This document shows, in pieces, positions 26,342-37,253 of a DNA stretch of 60,508 nucleotides; within the stretch, counting starts at the first letter, position 1, and every line of letters begins with the position of its first letter. Under the pieces are notes generated by a model. It saw only the letters and a program-made list of their open reading frames with translations. It did not search any database and was not told where the DNA came from. The DNA lies in NCBI RefSeq assembly GCF_029255125.1, contig NZ_JAPUVR010000037.1:1-60508 (forward strand), read 5' to 3'. Source of the stretch: Accumulibacter sp. Its GTDB lineage: Bacteria > Pseudomonadota > Gammaproteobacteria > Burkholderiales > Rhodocyclaceae. Both the position numbers and the translations under genes were made by a program.

Positions 26342-27106
26342 ATGCCTGGCTGGCGCGCCTGGCTTTTCTCTCTGGCCGTATCCATCCTGCCCAACCACTG
26401 CCTGGCGGCGAAAGTCGCGGCGGCCGCCGACCTGCAGTTTGCGCTCGCCGAGATCGTCGCCGACTACAGCCGCCTGACCGGTCGCCAGGTGTCGATTGCC
26501 TACGGTTCGTCCGGCCACTTCGCACGGCAAATCGCGCAGGGGGCGCCCTTCGATCTGTTCATTTCGGCTGACGAGGAATATGTCCTCCGACTCGCCGCGC
26601 AGGGAATGCTGCGCGATAGCGGGCGACTGTACGCGATCGGCCGCTTGGCGCTGCTCGTGCCGCGCGGCTCGCGGTTGACGGCCGACGAAAGCCTCAGCGG
26701 CCTGGCCGCGGCGATCGCCGACGGACGCCTGCGGCGACTGGCGATCGCCAACCCCGAGCATGCCCCCTATGGCCGCGCGGCGCGCGCCGCGCTCGAGCAT
26801 GCCGGGCTGTGGAACGTGTTGCAGGGGAAACTCGTCCTCGGCGAGAACGTCGCCCAAGCCGCCCAATTCGCCCTCAGCGGATCGGCCGAGGGTGGCATCG
26901 TCGCCTGGTCGCTCAGTCTTTCGCCGGAGCTGGCCAGACGCAGCAGCGCAGCCCTCATTCCCGCCGCCTGGCATCCCCCAATACGCCAGCGCATGGCATT
27001 GACGCGCGGCGCTGGGGAGGCAGCAATACGCTTTTATGACTACCTGCAACAACCCGCTGCGCGGGCAGTTCTCGAGCGCCACGGCTTCGCCCTGCCGGAA
27101 AGCTGA
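26342..27106 (+). CDS. modA: Molybdate ABC transporter substrate-binding protein
   Basis: A 254-residue periplasmic binding protein: signal peptide to about residue 22 (NHCLA/AKV), then the ModA core AAAADLQFALAEIVADYSRLTGRQVSIAYGSSGHFARQI and FDLFISADEEYVLRLAAQG, ending with a C-terminal AGEAAIRFYDYLQQPAARAVLERHGF. It captures molybdate or tungstate for ModBC. The ATG at 26342 gives a complete signal peptide; a GTG four codons upstream is an alternative. No clear ribosome site is visible. Confidence 0.93.
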   Translation: MPGWRAWLFSLAVSILPNHCLAAKVAAAADLQFALAEIVADYSRLTGRQVSIAYGSSGHFARQIAQGAPFDLFISADEEYVLRLAAQGMLRDSGRLYAIGRLALLVPRGSRLTADESLSGLAAAIADGRLRRLAIANPEHAPYGRAARAALEHAGLWNVLQGKLVLGENVAQAAQFALSGSAEGGIVAWSLSLSPELARRSSAALIPAAWHPPIRQRMALTRGAGEAAIRFYDYLQQPAARAVLERHGFALPES

Positions 27107-27258
27107 GTCATTGTGCCGAAATCGACACGGACAGGCCAGGCGTACGGTGCCGACCAACACACGCGGCGCGAGGTCACTTGAGTGTGCGAAAAGTGAGCCG
27201 ATGAGCCAGGCTGCTGATTGGCCACGCGGCAGACGTGTTGCCCACCGCTGAACGGACG

Positions 27259-27921
27259 ATGGACTGGCAAGCCCTGGCGCTTTCCCTGCACCTGGCCAGC
27301 GCCACCGCGCTGTTGTTGTTGCCGCTGGCCCTCTGGCTGGCTCGCCTCCTCGCCTGGTCGAGCATGCGCGGACGCAGCGTACTCGAGGCGTTGATCCTGC
27401 TGCCGCTCGTCCTGCCGCCGACCGTGCTGGGCTATTACCTGTTGCTCGGCTTTGGCAGCAGCTCGCTCCTGGGTCAGATCTATCACGTGCTCAGCGGGCG
27501 AAGCCTCGTCTTCAGCTTCGACGGGCTGCTTGCCGCCTCGTTGATCTTCAATTTGCCGTTCGCCGTCCAGCCAATGCAGCGCGCCTTCGCCGCGATCCCA
27601 TGCGAGATTCGCGAGGCAGCCTGGGTCTCCGGACTATCGCGTTGGCAAACCTTTCTGCGCATCGAACTCCCGCTCGCCTGGCCAGGTGTCGCCGCGGCAC
27701 TCGCGCTGTGCTTCGCCCACACGCTCGGCGAGTTCGGCGTCGTCTTGATGGTCGGTGGCAGCCTGCCGGGAGAGACGAAGACGATCGCTATCGCCATCTA
27801 TGACCAGGCGCAGGCGTTCAACGATTCTGCCGCCGCCAACATGTCCGCTTTCCTCCTCGGCCTGTCTTTCGTCGCCGTGGTCCTCGTTTCCCGACTCGGC
27901 CGCGGGCGCACCGGCCGATGA
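27259..27921 (+). CDS. modB: Molybdate ABC transporter permease
   Basis: A 220-residue membrane protein with about five hydrophobic helices and the ABC-permease EAA loop (EIREAAWVSGLSRWQTFLRIELPLAWPGVAAAL). LPLVLPPTVLGYYLLLGFG and THTLGEFGVVLMVGGSLPGETKTIAIAIYD-type segments are ModB-specific. It lies 152 bases after modA and overlaps modC by ATGA. Confidence 0.94.
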   Translation: MDWQALALSLHLASATALLLLPLALWLARLLAWSSMRGRSVLEALILLPLVLPPTVLGYYLLLGFGSSSLLGQIYHVLSGRSLVFSFDGLLAASLIFNLPFAVQPMQRAFAAIPCEIREAAWVSGLSRWQTFLRIELPLAWPGVAAALALCFAHTLGEFGVVLMVGGSLPGETKTIAIAIYDQAQAFNDSAAANMSAFLLGLSFVAVVLVSRLGRGRTGR

Positions 27922-29126
27922 GACTGAGCGCCCGGATCGAGCAGTCGGCGCCGATTCCGCTCGCCGCCGACCTCGACTGCGAGAGCGGCGAGCTGCTCGC
28001 TCTGGTCGGCCCGTCGGGCAGCGGCAAGTCAACGATTCTGCGCTGTCTCGCCGGCTTGCACCGACCCGCCGGCGGTCACGTTCGATGCGGCGAGGAAACC
28101 TGGTTTGACGCCACGCGCGGGATCGACCTGCCGCCGCAGCGGCGGCGCGTCGGCTTTGTCTTCCAGCACTACGCGCTGTTTCCCCATTTGACTGCGCTGG
28201 CCAACGTCATGCTGGCGCTCACCGACCTGCCGGCGGACCAGCGTGCGGCGCGCGCGCGCGATTGGCTGGCGCGCGCCAACCTTGAGGGCTTTGACCACCG
28301 TCGCCCTGGTGAACTGTCCGGCGGCCAACAGCAGCGCGTCGCGCTAGCCCGCGCCCTGGCGCGCGAACCGCGCGTACTGTTGCTCGACGAACCCTTCTCC
28401 GCCGTCGACCGGGTGACCCGGCGCAAACTGCTCAACCAGTTGATCGACCTCCGGCGCTCGCTGGCCATCCCGATCATTCTGGTCACGCACGATCTGGAAG
28501 AAGCAAGCTTGCTCGCCGACCAGATGACCGTTCTGCACCGCGGCCGCACGCTGCAGACGGCGACGCCGGAAGAAATGCTTGCCCGACCGGCGAGCGCCTT
28601 GGTCGCTCGCCTGACCGACCAGACCAACCTGTTCGTCGGCAAGGTCACGCACCAGTCGCGCGCAAGCGATACGACGGTCATCGATTGGCTGGGCCACAGC
28701 CTGGTCGCCACGCATCATGCCGACTTCGCTCCCGGCGAAACCGTCTGCTGGGTCATCCCGGAAGCCGGCGTGGTGCTCGTCCGCGAGCACCAGTCCGAAC
28801 GCGAGAACACGCTCTCCGCAAAGGTGAACGAAAGGCTTGCCTGGCGCGGCCACGCGACGGTCACCGCAAGCGTCGGCAAGCAGGGGGAAGCGTCGCTCAC
28901 CTTTGCCATCGGCGCTTCGGTTGCCGGGCGCCGGTGCATCGTCCCCGGGGCCATTGTGCTTCTGCAGTTGCAGAAATCAGCCATCCGCCTGCTGCCCGCC
29001 GACCCTGCCATCGGTGCGCCGGCAGCGCTTGATCGCGTCGATTCCTGGTATCCTCGCCCGCTGCCGGGTGAACAGGCGGCGCCACGTCCGCTGGCCGCGC
29101 CGCAGCCGGGCAGGAGTTCCGAATGA
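27918..29126 (+). CDS. modC: Molybdate ABC transporter ATP-binding protein
   Basis: A 402-residue ABC ATPase, longer than typical ModC (about 350). Walker A is VGPSGSGKSTILRCLAG, the Q-loop VFQHYALFPHLT, the signature ELSGGQQQRVALARAL, Walker B VLLLDEPFSAVD and the switch His in VTHDLEEA. The C-terminal 170 residues hold a TOBE-like domain and a Pro/Ala-rich end. It starts inside the modB stop (ATGA) and ends inside the next start (ATGA at 29123). Confidence 0.94.
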   Translation: MRLSARIEQSAPIPLAADLDCESGELLALVGPSGSGKSTILRCLAGLHRPAGGHVRCGEETWFDATRGIDLPPQRRRVGFVFQHYALFPHLTALANVMLALTDLPADQRAARARDWLARANLEGFDHRRPGELSGGQQQRVALARALAREPRVLLLDEPFSAVDRVTRRKLLNQLIDLRRSLAIPIILVTHDLEEASLLADQMTVLHRGRTLQTATPEEMLARPASALVARLTDQTNLFVGKVTHQSRASDTTVIDWLGHSLVATHHADFAPGETVCWVIPEAGVVLVREHQSERENTLSAKVNERLAWRGHATVTASVGKQGEASLTFAIGASVAGRRCIVPGAIVLLQLQKSAIRLLPADPAIGAPAALDRVDSWYPRPLPGEQAAPRPLAAPQPGRSSE

Positions 29127-30049
29127 GTCTGCTTTCACTGTTGACCGTCCTGCTGGTCGAACACCTGCGACCACTACCCTACCGTCGTTTCGTCCAGGAA
29201 CCATTGGCGCGCCTGGCTGACTTCCTCGAAAGCAGGCTGAACGCCGGCGAGCAGCGGCAAGGCGTACTTGCCTGGTGCGTCGGCGTCGGCGGGCTGATCG
29301 CCACCGCCGCGACAATCAGCGCGCTGCTGAGTGGCACCAGCCCCCTGCTCGGCTGGCTATGGGACGTTTTCATCCTTTATCTGGCGATGGGCTTTCGCCA
29401 CTTCCGCGAGCGCTGCAAGGCGGTACTGCTCGCTTTACGACGCGGCGAGGCGGCGCACGCCGCCGGGCTTCTCGCTGCCTGGCAGGGCGGTGCGGCGGCC
29501 AGCCAGCGGCCAGCCGACCTCGCGCGGCTGACGATCGAAGCAACGTTGGCCGCGTCGCACCGCCATCTTTTTGCCGTTCTCGTCTGGTTCATCCTCCTGC
29601 CAGGACCGTGCGGCGCCGTCCTGTACCGAGCCAGCGCCTGCTTTGCCGAGGCCTGGGGCAGGCGCCAAGACGCCGAATTTGGCGACTTCGGAAGTTTCGC
29701 ACAGCGAAGCTTTGCTATCATTGACTGGCTTCCCGCGCGGTTCACGGCAGCCGCTTTTGCCATCGTCGGCAATTTCGAGGATGCCGTCTATTGCTGGCGT
29801 TCGCAAACCGACCGCTTGTCGGACGACGGGCTGGGTATCGTTCTGGCAAGCGGAGCCGGCGCGCTGGGGGTTCGTCTCGAAATGCTGGTCAATCGAACGC
29901 ACGCAATCAGCGAACGGGTTGTGCTGGGGATCGGCGAAGAAGCAGATGTAGACTTCATCGAGAGCGCCGTTGGGCTGGTCTGGCGGGCTCTCGTGCTGTG
30001 GGCGTTGTTGTTGTTGCTACTGGGGCTTGCCGGACTGGTAGGCGTTTGA
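29123..30049 (+). CDS. CobD/CbiB-AmpE family membrane protein
   Basis: A 308-residue integral membrane protein (helices near the N-terminus, at about 50-95, 145-170, 200-225 and the C-terminal ALVLWALLLLLLGLAGL). The sequence matches the betaproteobacterial CobD/CbiB-like family: VLLVEHLRPLPYRRFV, MGFRHFRERCKAVLLALRRGE, SHRHLFAVLVWFILLPGPCGAVLYR and IDWLPARFTAAAFAIVGNFEDAVYCWRSQTD. The last is also shared with AmpE. The IVGRDT-like motif of true cobinamide synthase CbiB is absent, so a cobalamin role is doubtful. It is coupled to modC by an ATGA overlap. Confidence 0.85.
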   Translation: MSLLSLLTVLLVEHLRPLPYRRFVQEPLARLADFLESRLNAGEQRQGVLAWCVGVGGLIATAATISALLSGTSPLLGWLWDVFILYLAMGFRHFRERCKAVLLALRRGEAAHAAGLLAAWQGGAAASQRPADLARLTIEATLAASHRHLFAVLVWFILLPGPCGAVLYRASACFAEAWGRRQDAEFGDFGSFAQRSFAIIDWLPARFTAAAFAIVGNFEDAVYCWRSQTDRLSDDGLGIVLASGAGALGVRLEMLVNRTHAISERVVLGIGEEADVDFIESAVGLVWRALVLWALLLLLLGLAGLVGV

Positions 30050-30074
30050 TCGATTCTATTACAGGAGTTTCTTC

Positions 30075-31256
30075 ATGAGCAGAGAAGTCGTTGTACTTAG
30101 CGCGGCCCGTTCAGCCATTGGCACATTCAATGGTTCCCTGGCAAACATGGAGCCACACGAACTGGCCGGCATCGTGATGAAGGAGTCGATCGCCCGTTCC
30201 GGTGTCGACGCACAGGAAATCACTTACGTCACAGTGGGCAACTGCATCCCGACCGACTCGCGTTTTGCCTATGTCGCCCGTGTCGCTTCGATTCAGGCTG
30301 GTTTGTCGATGGACTCGGTGGCCATGGCCGTCAACCGCCTGTGCGCGTCCGGCCTGCAGGGCGTCGTCACCACCGCGCAGAACATCATGCTGGGTGATGC
30401 CGACTACGGCATCGGCGGCGGTGTCGAAGTGATGTCGCGCGGCTCGTATATGCTGCCGGCAATGCGCGCCGGTGCGCGCATGGGCGACGCCAAGGCGATC
30501 GACATGATGGTCGCCACGCTGAACGATCCCTTCGGTGTCGGCCATATGGGAGTGACCGCCGAAAACCTGGCGAAGAAGTGGAACATCAGCCGGGAAGAGC
30601 AGGACGAATTGGCGGTCGAATCGCAGCGCCGTGCAGCAGCGGCGATTGCCGAAGGTCGCTTCAAGTCGCAGATCGTTCCCATCGTCCTCAAGACGCGCAA
30701 GGGCGATGTCGTCTTTGACACCGACGAGCACGTCAAAGGCGGCACCACCGTCGAAACGCTGGCCAAAATGAAACCCGCCTTCATCAAGGACGGTACGGTG
30801 ACTGCCGGCAATGCGTCCGGAATCAACGACGGCGCTGCCTTCCTCGTCCTCGCCGCAGCCGACGTCGCGGCAGCCGCCGGACGCCAACCGATTGCACGCC
30901 TGGTCTGCTACGCCGTTGCCGGAGTACCGAATGACGTCATGGGCGAAGGCCCGATCCCGGCAACCAAGGCAGCGCTGAAGAAGGCCGGACTGACCCTCGA
31001 TCAGATGGATGTCATCGAGTCCAACGAGGCGTTTGCCGCGCAGGCAATCGCGGTCACCAAAGGCCTGGGCCTCGACCCGGTGAGGACCAACCCGAACGGT
31101 GGTGCGATTGCGCTTGGTCACCCGGTCGGTTGCTCCGGCGCGTTCATCGCAACCAAGGCCATCTACGAGTTGCAACGCATCGCCGGCAAGTACGCGCTGG
31201 TTACCATGTGCATCGGCGGCGGCCAGGGCATTGCGGTGATCTTCGAACGCGCCTGA
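30075..31256 (+). CDS. Acetyl-CoA C-acetyltransferase (thiolase II)
   Basis: A 393-residue biosynthetic-type thiolase condensing two acetyl-CoA, or acetyl- with propionyl-CoA, to a 3-ketoacyl-CoA. The catalytic residues are visible: Cys90 (NRLCASGLQ), His349 (ALGHPVGCSGA) and Cys379 (MCIGGGQG). An AGGAG ribosome site precedes the ATG. It would fit PHA synthesis or branched ketothiolase use; no phaB or phaC is nearby, so the exact role stays open. A strong terminator follows. Confidence 0.92.
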   Translation: MSREVVVLSAARSAIGTFNGSLANMEPHELAGIVMKESIARSGVDAQEITYVTVGNCIPTDSRFAYVARVASIQAGLSMDSVAMAVNRLCASGLQGVVTTAQNIMLGDADYGIGGGVEVMSRGSYMLPAMRAGARMGDAKAIDMMVATLNDPFGVGHMGVTAENLAKKWNISREEQDELAVESQRRAAAAIAEGRFKSQIVPIVLKTRKGDVVFDTDEHVKGGTTVETLAKMKPAFIKDGTVTAGNASGINDGAAFLVLAAADVAAAAGRQPIARLVCYAVAGVPNDVMGEGPIPATKAALKKAGLTLDQMDVIESNEAFAAQAIAVTKGLGLDPVRTNPNGGAIALGHPVGCSGAFIATKAIYELQRIAGKYALVTMCIGGGQGIAVIFERA

Positions 31257-31273
31257 GCGTTTCGCTCAGAAGA

Positions 31274-31303
31274 CCCGACCGCAGCGCGGTCGGGTTTTTT
31301 TTT
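31274..31303 (+). terminator. Rho-independent terminator after the thiolase
   Basis: An 8-bp perfect stem (CCCGACCG with CGGTCGGG) and a 5-base loop are followed by nine T residues, 17 bases after the thiolase stop. Confidence 0.92.
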
Positions 31304-31449
31304 GCCGCTTCGCTGTCGGCCGGACGCTGGCCAAAGCCCGCTGTGCGGCGCGCCGGCCTCCCCTGGCGCACGCCCGACGACGGGTTCGCCGCAACCGGCG
31401 GCAAGCGCGGACTGGTGCTACACTTGCAGACGAATGGAGGGAGGCAGCG

Positions 31450-31812
31450 ATGATCGTCATAGAACAGAAACCCAAGCGCGTCGAGCTTACCGTGTATGCA
31501 GAATTCACCTTGGCCGACTACAAGGAGTTCGAAAACGCGGTCAATGCTTATGTCCCGTTGGTCGGCGAGGTTGACCTGCTCTTCGACCTGCGCGAGATGG
31601 CGGACTTCACCCTTGATGTGGCTTGGGAAGACATTGTCTTCGCGCGCGCCCACGCCAACGATTTCCGTCGCATCGCCGTGCTCACGCACAGCCAGTGGGT
31701 CGCCTGGAGCGCTTGGCTATCGCAGATCTTCGTGCATGCCGACATAGAGATCTTCGGTGAGGAAGACGAGGCACGTGCCTGGCTCGACGACGGCGACGAA
31801 GCGGCGGCATGA
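31450..31812 (+). CDS. SpoIIAA-like (STAS-related) domain protein
   Basis: A 120-residue cytosolic protein of the SpoIIAA-like family: LTVYAEFTLADYKEFENAV, VDLLFDLREMADFTLDVAWEDIVF, RIAVLTHSQWVAWSAWLSQIF and IEIFGEEDEARAWLDD are the usual landmarks. GGAGGGAG at 31437-31444 serves as the ribosome site. These proteins are frequent in environmental proteobacteria and may bind lipids or act in anti-anti-sigma-type switches, but the function is unproven. It is convergent with the tetR gene. Confidence 0.85.
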   Translation: MIVIEQKPKRVELTVYAEFTLADYKEFENAVNAYVPLVGEVDLLFDLREMADFTLDVAWEDIVFARAHANDFRRIAVLTHSQWVAWSAWLSQIFVHADIEIFGEEDEARAWLDDGDEAAA

Positions 31813-31859
31813 TTTCGTGGTACAGGTGATCGGCGGCATGGCAGCGTACGAGGCGGACC

Positions 31860-32447
31860 TCATCTGAGCAACAAGTCGGCCGCAGCGTCGGCGATTTCGT
31901 CGAGCGAGAGCGCGCCGTCGGGCTTGTACCACTGACTGCTCCAGTTGAGCAGACCAAACAGAAAGAGGCGCACCGGTGGCGAACTCCGCCGCAAACGGCC
32001 GGCGCTCGCCAGTTCATCGAGCGTTTGCTGCCAGACCTGCTGATAGCTGTCGGTGAGCTGAGCGACCTCGCGCCGCGCTGCCGGGTCCAGCGAACGCGAT
32101 TCGTAGAGCAGCATCGGCGCCTGACATTCGCCCTCAAGCAGGCTGCCCAGGTGGGTACGAATCATCACCCGCAGGCGTCGCTCCGGGTCATGAATTCCGG
32201 CGATCGCCGCCTGCAGCCGACGTTGGCCGGTGTCCAAGCCGGCAAGCATCGCCGCCTTGAGCAACTCCTGCTTGCTGCGAAAGTGATAGAACGGGCTGCC
32301 CGAGCGCATGCCGACCGCTTCGGCGATGTCGCGCGTTGTCGTCGCCGCGAAGCCCTTGTCGACGAACAGACGTGCTGCGGCAAGCACGAGTTCGTCGCGT
32401 CGATTCGCATCAAGCGCGAAGCCTTGTCGCTTGCGCTCAGCCGCCAT
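31860..32447 (-). CDS. TetR/AcrR-family transcriptional repressor, probably of fadH
   Basis: A 195-residue regulator with an N-terminal TetR helix-turn-helix (RRDELVLAAARLFVDKGFAATTTRDIAEAVGMRSGSPFYHFRSKQELLKAA) and a helical ligand domain. The start ATG at 32447 gives a standard length; the open frame upstream is read-through. It follows fadH by 101 bases on the same strand, so it is likely expressed from the fadH promoter, where a palindrome (34623-34642) fits a TetR operator. Acyl-CoA-responsive TetR proteins next to beta-oxidation genes are common, so an acyl-CoA ligand is an inference. Confidence 0.88.
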   Translation of the reverse strand: MAAERKRQGFALDANRRDELVLAAARLFVDKGFAATTTRDIAEAVGMRSGSPFYHFRSKQELLKAAMLAGLDTGQRRLQAAIAGIHDPERRLRVMIRTHLGSLLEGECQAPMLLYESRSLDPAARREVAQLTDSYQQVWQQTLDELASAGRLRRSSPPVRLFLFGLLNWSSQWYKPDGALSLDEIADAAADLLLR

Positions 32448-32548
32448 TGTCGGGCGAGAGCAGTGCGGCATCTGCCGGCCACTCGACCGGCGTCCAACAA
32501 CCGCCCCGGTCTGGTCGTCGGCGCTCTGCCAGCTCACCGGCGAACGGG

Positions 32549-34670
<2,122 letters not shown>

Positions 34671-34823
34671 GGGGGCCAGCCGCGATAAATTAACTTCTCC
34701 AGAGCGCATGCCACAGCGGAATTTGCGCTACCATCCGGCAAGCAGACTGCGCCGACGCGGGCTTGCTGCCCGGTCAAACGCGCAGCCTGGAAAATTTCCC
34801 ATCACCTGACAAGGAGGGTTTCG

Positions 34824-35267
34824 ATGCGACGCGAACTGGCAGTGGTTTCCACTCTCGCCGTTTTTGGCTTTGCCGGGACGGCCTGGTCGGCAGAGTTCGG
34901 CACTCCGGGCGAGGCAAAAGCCATGCTCGAGAAGGCCGTGGCAGCCGTGAAAGCCGACAAGGCGAAGGCTCTGGGCATGTTCGCCAAGGGCGAGGGCGGG
35001 TTCAAGGACCGTGACCTGTACCCCTATTGCGGCGGCCCAGACGGCAACTTCACCGCCCATCCGACGCTTCTCGGTAAGAGCCTGAAGGACCTGAAGGACA
35101 AGACTGGCAAGCCGCTTGGCGCCGATGTATACGCAGCCGCCAGCGAGGGAGCGTTTGCCGAGGTCGCCTACATGTGGCCACGTCCTGGACAAACCGAGCC
35201 GGTGCAGAAGGTAGCCTATGTCACCAAGGTTGGCGATCAGGTCTGTGCGGTCGGTTACTATAAGTAG
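34824..35267 (+). CDS. Exported single-Cache-domain protein
   Basis: A 147-residue periplasmic protein: signal peptide to about residue 22 (TAWSA/EF) then a single Cache-like sensor fold (EAKAMLEKAVAAVKADKAKALGMFAKGEGGFKDRDLYPYCGGPDGNFTAHP, GKSLKDLKDKTGKPLGADVY, VQKVAYVTKVGDQVCAVGYYK). Stand-alone Cache proteins bind small ligands and may serve a separate receptor; none is adjacent. A strong AAGGAGGG ribosome site precedes the ATG. It is convergent with ppk2, with a bidirectional hairpin between them. Confidence 0.85.
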   Translation: MRRELAVVSTLAVFGFAGTAWSAEFGTPGEAKAMLEKAVAAVKADKAKALGMFAKGEGGFKDRDLYPYCGGPDGNFTAHPTLLGKSLKDLKDKTGKPLGADVYAAASEGAFAEVAYMWPRPGQTEPVQKVAYVTKVGDQVCAVGYYK

Positions 35268-35323
35268 CGGGCAGCAAGAACCGCTGACACGCTGAATAAA
35301 GGGTGGGATCGGCGAAAACGATG

Positions 35324-35357
35324 CGCGGAGGAGAAGCCGACTGGCTCCTCCTCCGCG
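35324..35357. terminator. Hairpin terminator between the convergent Cache and ppk2 genes
   Basis: A 10-bp perfect stem (35324-35333 with 35348-35357) is extended, after one mismatch, by four more pairs around a 4-base loop. It is followed by a GTGTTTGTG stretch rather than a clean T-run, so it may act in either direction with modest efficiency. Confidence 0.6.
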
Positions 35358-35418
35358 TGTTTGTGCGCTAGACCGGCTTTCGCCATCGGCGCACCGGATC
35401 GTGGCCTAGGCGTCTGGT

Positions 35419-36510
35419 CTAGTAGATCTCGGGAATGAAGGTCTGGTCAGAGATCGGCGGCCGGACATAACCATGTTCGCTTTGCCGCGGCGGCAGGACG
35501 ATCGGTTCGGGCGTCAGATCCTCGTAATCGATCATGTTGAGCAGGTGAGTGATCACGTTCAGGCGCGCACGCTTCTTGTCGTCACCATCGACCACATACC
35601 ACGGCGCCTGCTTGATGTCGGTATGCGCAAACATCGCGTCCTTGGCCTTCGAGTACTCTACCCAGCGAGCGCGTGATTCGAGGTCCATCGGGCTGAGTTT
35701 CCAGTGCTTCTCCGGATGGAATATGCGCTTCTGGAAACGCCGCTCCTGCTCTTCGTTGCTGACCGAGAACCAATACTTGATCAGAATGATGCCACTGCGC
35801 ACCAGCATCCGCTCGAATTCCGGGCAGGTGCGCAGGAATTCGCGGTATTCCTCGTCGGTGCAGAACCCCATGACGCGCTCGACGCCCGCACGGTTGTACC
35901 AGCTACGGTCAAACAGAACCATTTCGCCACCGGCCGGCAGGTGCTGCACGTAACGCTGGAAATACCATTGGGTCTGTTCCCGATCGGTTGGCGCGGGTAA
36001 GGCGACGACGCGGGTCACCCGGGGGCTGAGGCTTTCCGTGATGCGCTTGATCGTTCCACCTTTGCCGGCTGCATCGCGTCCCTCAAACAGAACAACGACC
36101 TTCAGCTTCTTGAACTTGATCCACTCCTGCAGCTTGACCAGCTCGATCTGCAGCTTCGCCAGGGTCTCTTCGTAGAACTTCAATTTCAGCGGAGGCTTGC
36201 GCGTACCATTGCGTGCAGATCCGTCAGCAGTCGTATCCTCGGCGACAGCCGTCTTGCCGTCGTCTGACTTCGCCTTGCCGCCATTTTGCGGCTTTGCCTT
36301 GGCAGCCGCCTTCTTGGCTGGTGCATTCTGCCCGCTGCTCCCGCCATTACCCTTGGCTGAGGTCTGCTTGCCGCTTGCCTTGGCTGCCGCCTTGGCCGGC
36401 ACCGCATCTTCGGCCGCCGGGGGGACCGCTTGGCTCACGGCGTCGCTGGCGGTGCTGGCTGGCGCACTGGCCGGCAGCTCACCGCCCGAGACGGGTTTTT
36501 CTTCACTCAT
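35419..36510 (-). CDS. ppk2: Polyphosphate kinase 2 (class I PPK2) with low-complexity N-terminal extension
   Basis: A 363-residue enzyme. The core (about 105-363) carries Walker A GRDAAGKGGTIKRI (144-157), Walker B with Asp201 in LFDRSWYNRAGVERVMGFC and the lid segment EKHWKLSPMDLESRARWVEYSKAKDAMFAHTD. This predicts transfer of phosphate between polyphosphate and nucleoside diphosphates. The first 105 residues are an Ala/Lys/Gly/Ser-rich disordered tail not needed for catalysis. The ATG at 36510 is supported by GGAGG six bases upstream. The enzyme is soluble; cellular direction of the reaction is not predictable from sequence. Confidence 0.92.
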   Translation of the reverse strand: MSEEKPVSGGELPASAPASTASDAVSQAVPPAAEDAVPAKAAAKASGKQTSAKGNGGSSGQNAPAKKAAAKAKPQNGGKAKSDDGKTAVAEDTTADGSARNGTRKPPLKLKFYEETLAKLQIELVKLQEWIKFKKLKVVVLFEGRDAAGKGGTIKRITESLSPRVTRVVALPAPTDREQTQWYFQRYVQHLPAGGEMVLFDRSWYNRAGVERVMGFCTDEEYREFLRTCPEFERMLVRSGIILIKYWFSVSNEEQERRFQKRIFHPEKHWKLSPMDLESRARWVEYSKAKDAMFAHTDIKQAPWYVVDGDDKKRARLNVITHLLNMIDYEDLTPEPIVLPPRQSEHGYVRPPISDQTFIPEIY

Positions 36511-36557
36511 TGGTGCCTCCATTATGTGGTTTTGCGTCTGACTGGCCTGGGGCAGCA

Positions 36558-36586
36558 ATTATCGTCTCTTTTTCCGCGGAAATGAA
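36558..36586 (-). promoter_or_regulatory. Candidate promoter of ppk2
   Basis: On the reverse strand TTCATT (36586-36581) and GATAAT (36563-36558) are 17 bases apart, about 48 bases before the ppk2 ATG. I see no Pho box next to it. Confidence 0.4.
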
Positions 36587-36720
36587 CATTCTTGCGCACA
36601 AAACGTGCAAACTTTGCCAACCCGGCAAGGATTTCGGCCGAGGCGCTTCGCTCCCGAAGTGTCCCGACCGAGATCGCGTGCCGAAATTCCCGGCAAGAAG
36701 TCCCCGACGGTCGTCCTCGC

Positions 36721-37197
36721 TCAGGCGAGCCTGGCAAACGCCTGAACGACCTCGGGCGGCGCTTGCACCAGTTCGATCAGCACGCCCTCTCCGGCAATCG
36801 GGAACTCCGGGCTGGCTTTTGGATGCAGAAAGGTAATGTCGAAGCCGGCAGCGCCTTTGCGAATGCCGCCCGGTGCAAAACGTACGCCGTTGGCAGCCAG
36901 CCATTCAACCGCCTTGGGCAGATCGTCGATCCACAGCCCGACATGATTGAGCGGCGTTGCATGCACGGCCGGCTTTTTCTCCGGGTCAACCGGTTGCATC
37001 AGATCGACTTCGACTTTGAATGGGCCTGTACCCATCGCCGCGATGTCTTCGTCGACGTTCTCGCGTTCGCTGACGAAATTGCCGGTAATCTCGAGGCCCA
37101 GCATGTCGACCCACAACTGGCGGAGTTTCATCTTGTCAGGGCCACCGATGGCGATCTGCTGAATACCGAGAACTTTGAAGGGACGTTGTTGATTCAT
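36721..37197 (-). CDS. VOC-superfamily (glyoxalase-fold) protein
   Basis: A 158-residue vicinal-oxygen-chelate protein with two beta-alpha-beta-beta-beta modules. Likely metal ligands are Gln in [10 protein letters not shown] (where His is usual), His in [11 protein letters not shown] and Glu in [10 protein letters not shown]. Glyoxalase I, methylmalonyl-CoA epimerase and dioxygenases share this fold, so the reaction is open. It lies 56 bases after the malonyl-CoA decarboxylase gene on the same strand, which makes a CoA-ester substrate worth considering. The start at 37197 is preferred over 37230; neither has a strong ribosome site. Confidence 0.75.
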   Translation of the reverse strand: MNQQRPFKVLGIQQIAIGGPDKMKLRQLWVDMLGLEITGNFVSERENVDEDIAAMGTGPFKVEVDLMQPVDPEKKPAVHATPLNHVGLWIDDLPKAVEWLAANGVRFAPGGIRKGAAGFDITFLHPKASPEFPIAGEGVLIELVQAPPEVVQAFARLA

Positions 37198-37253
37198 TGC
37201 ATGGTCTTTCTGGGTCGTAGGAGGTTGCACGGAAAGGTTCTGCCGCTGACCAA

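Noticed and set aside
28501-28520. AGCAAGCTTGCT palindrome resembling the fadH operator half-sites
   Set aside because: It lies inside modC coding sequence, has different spacing and no promoter near it, so it is probably chance.
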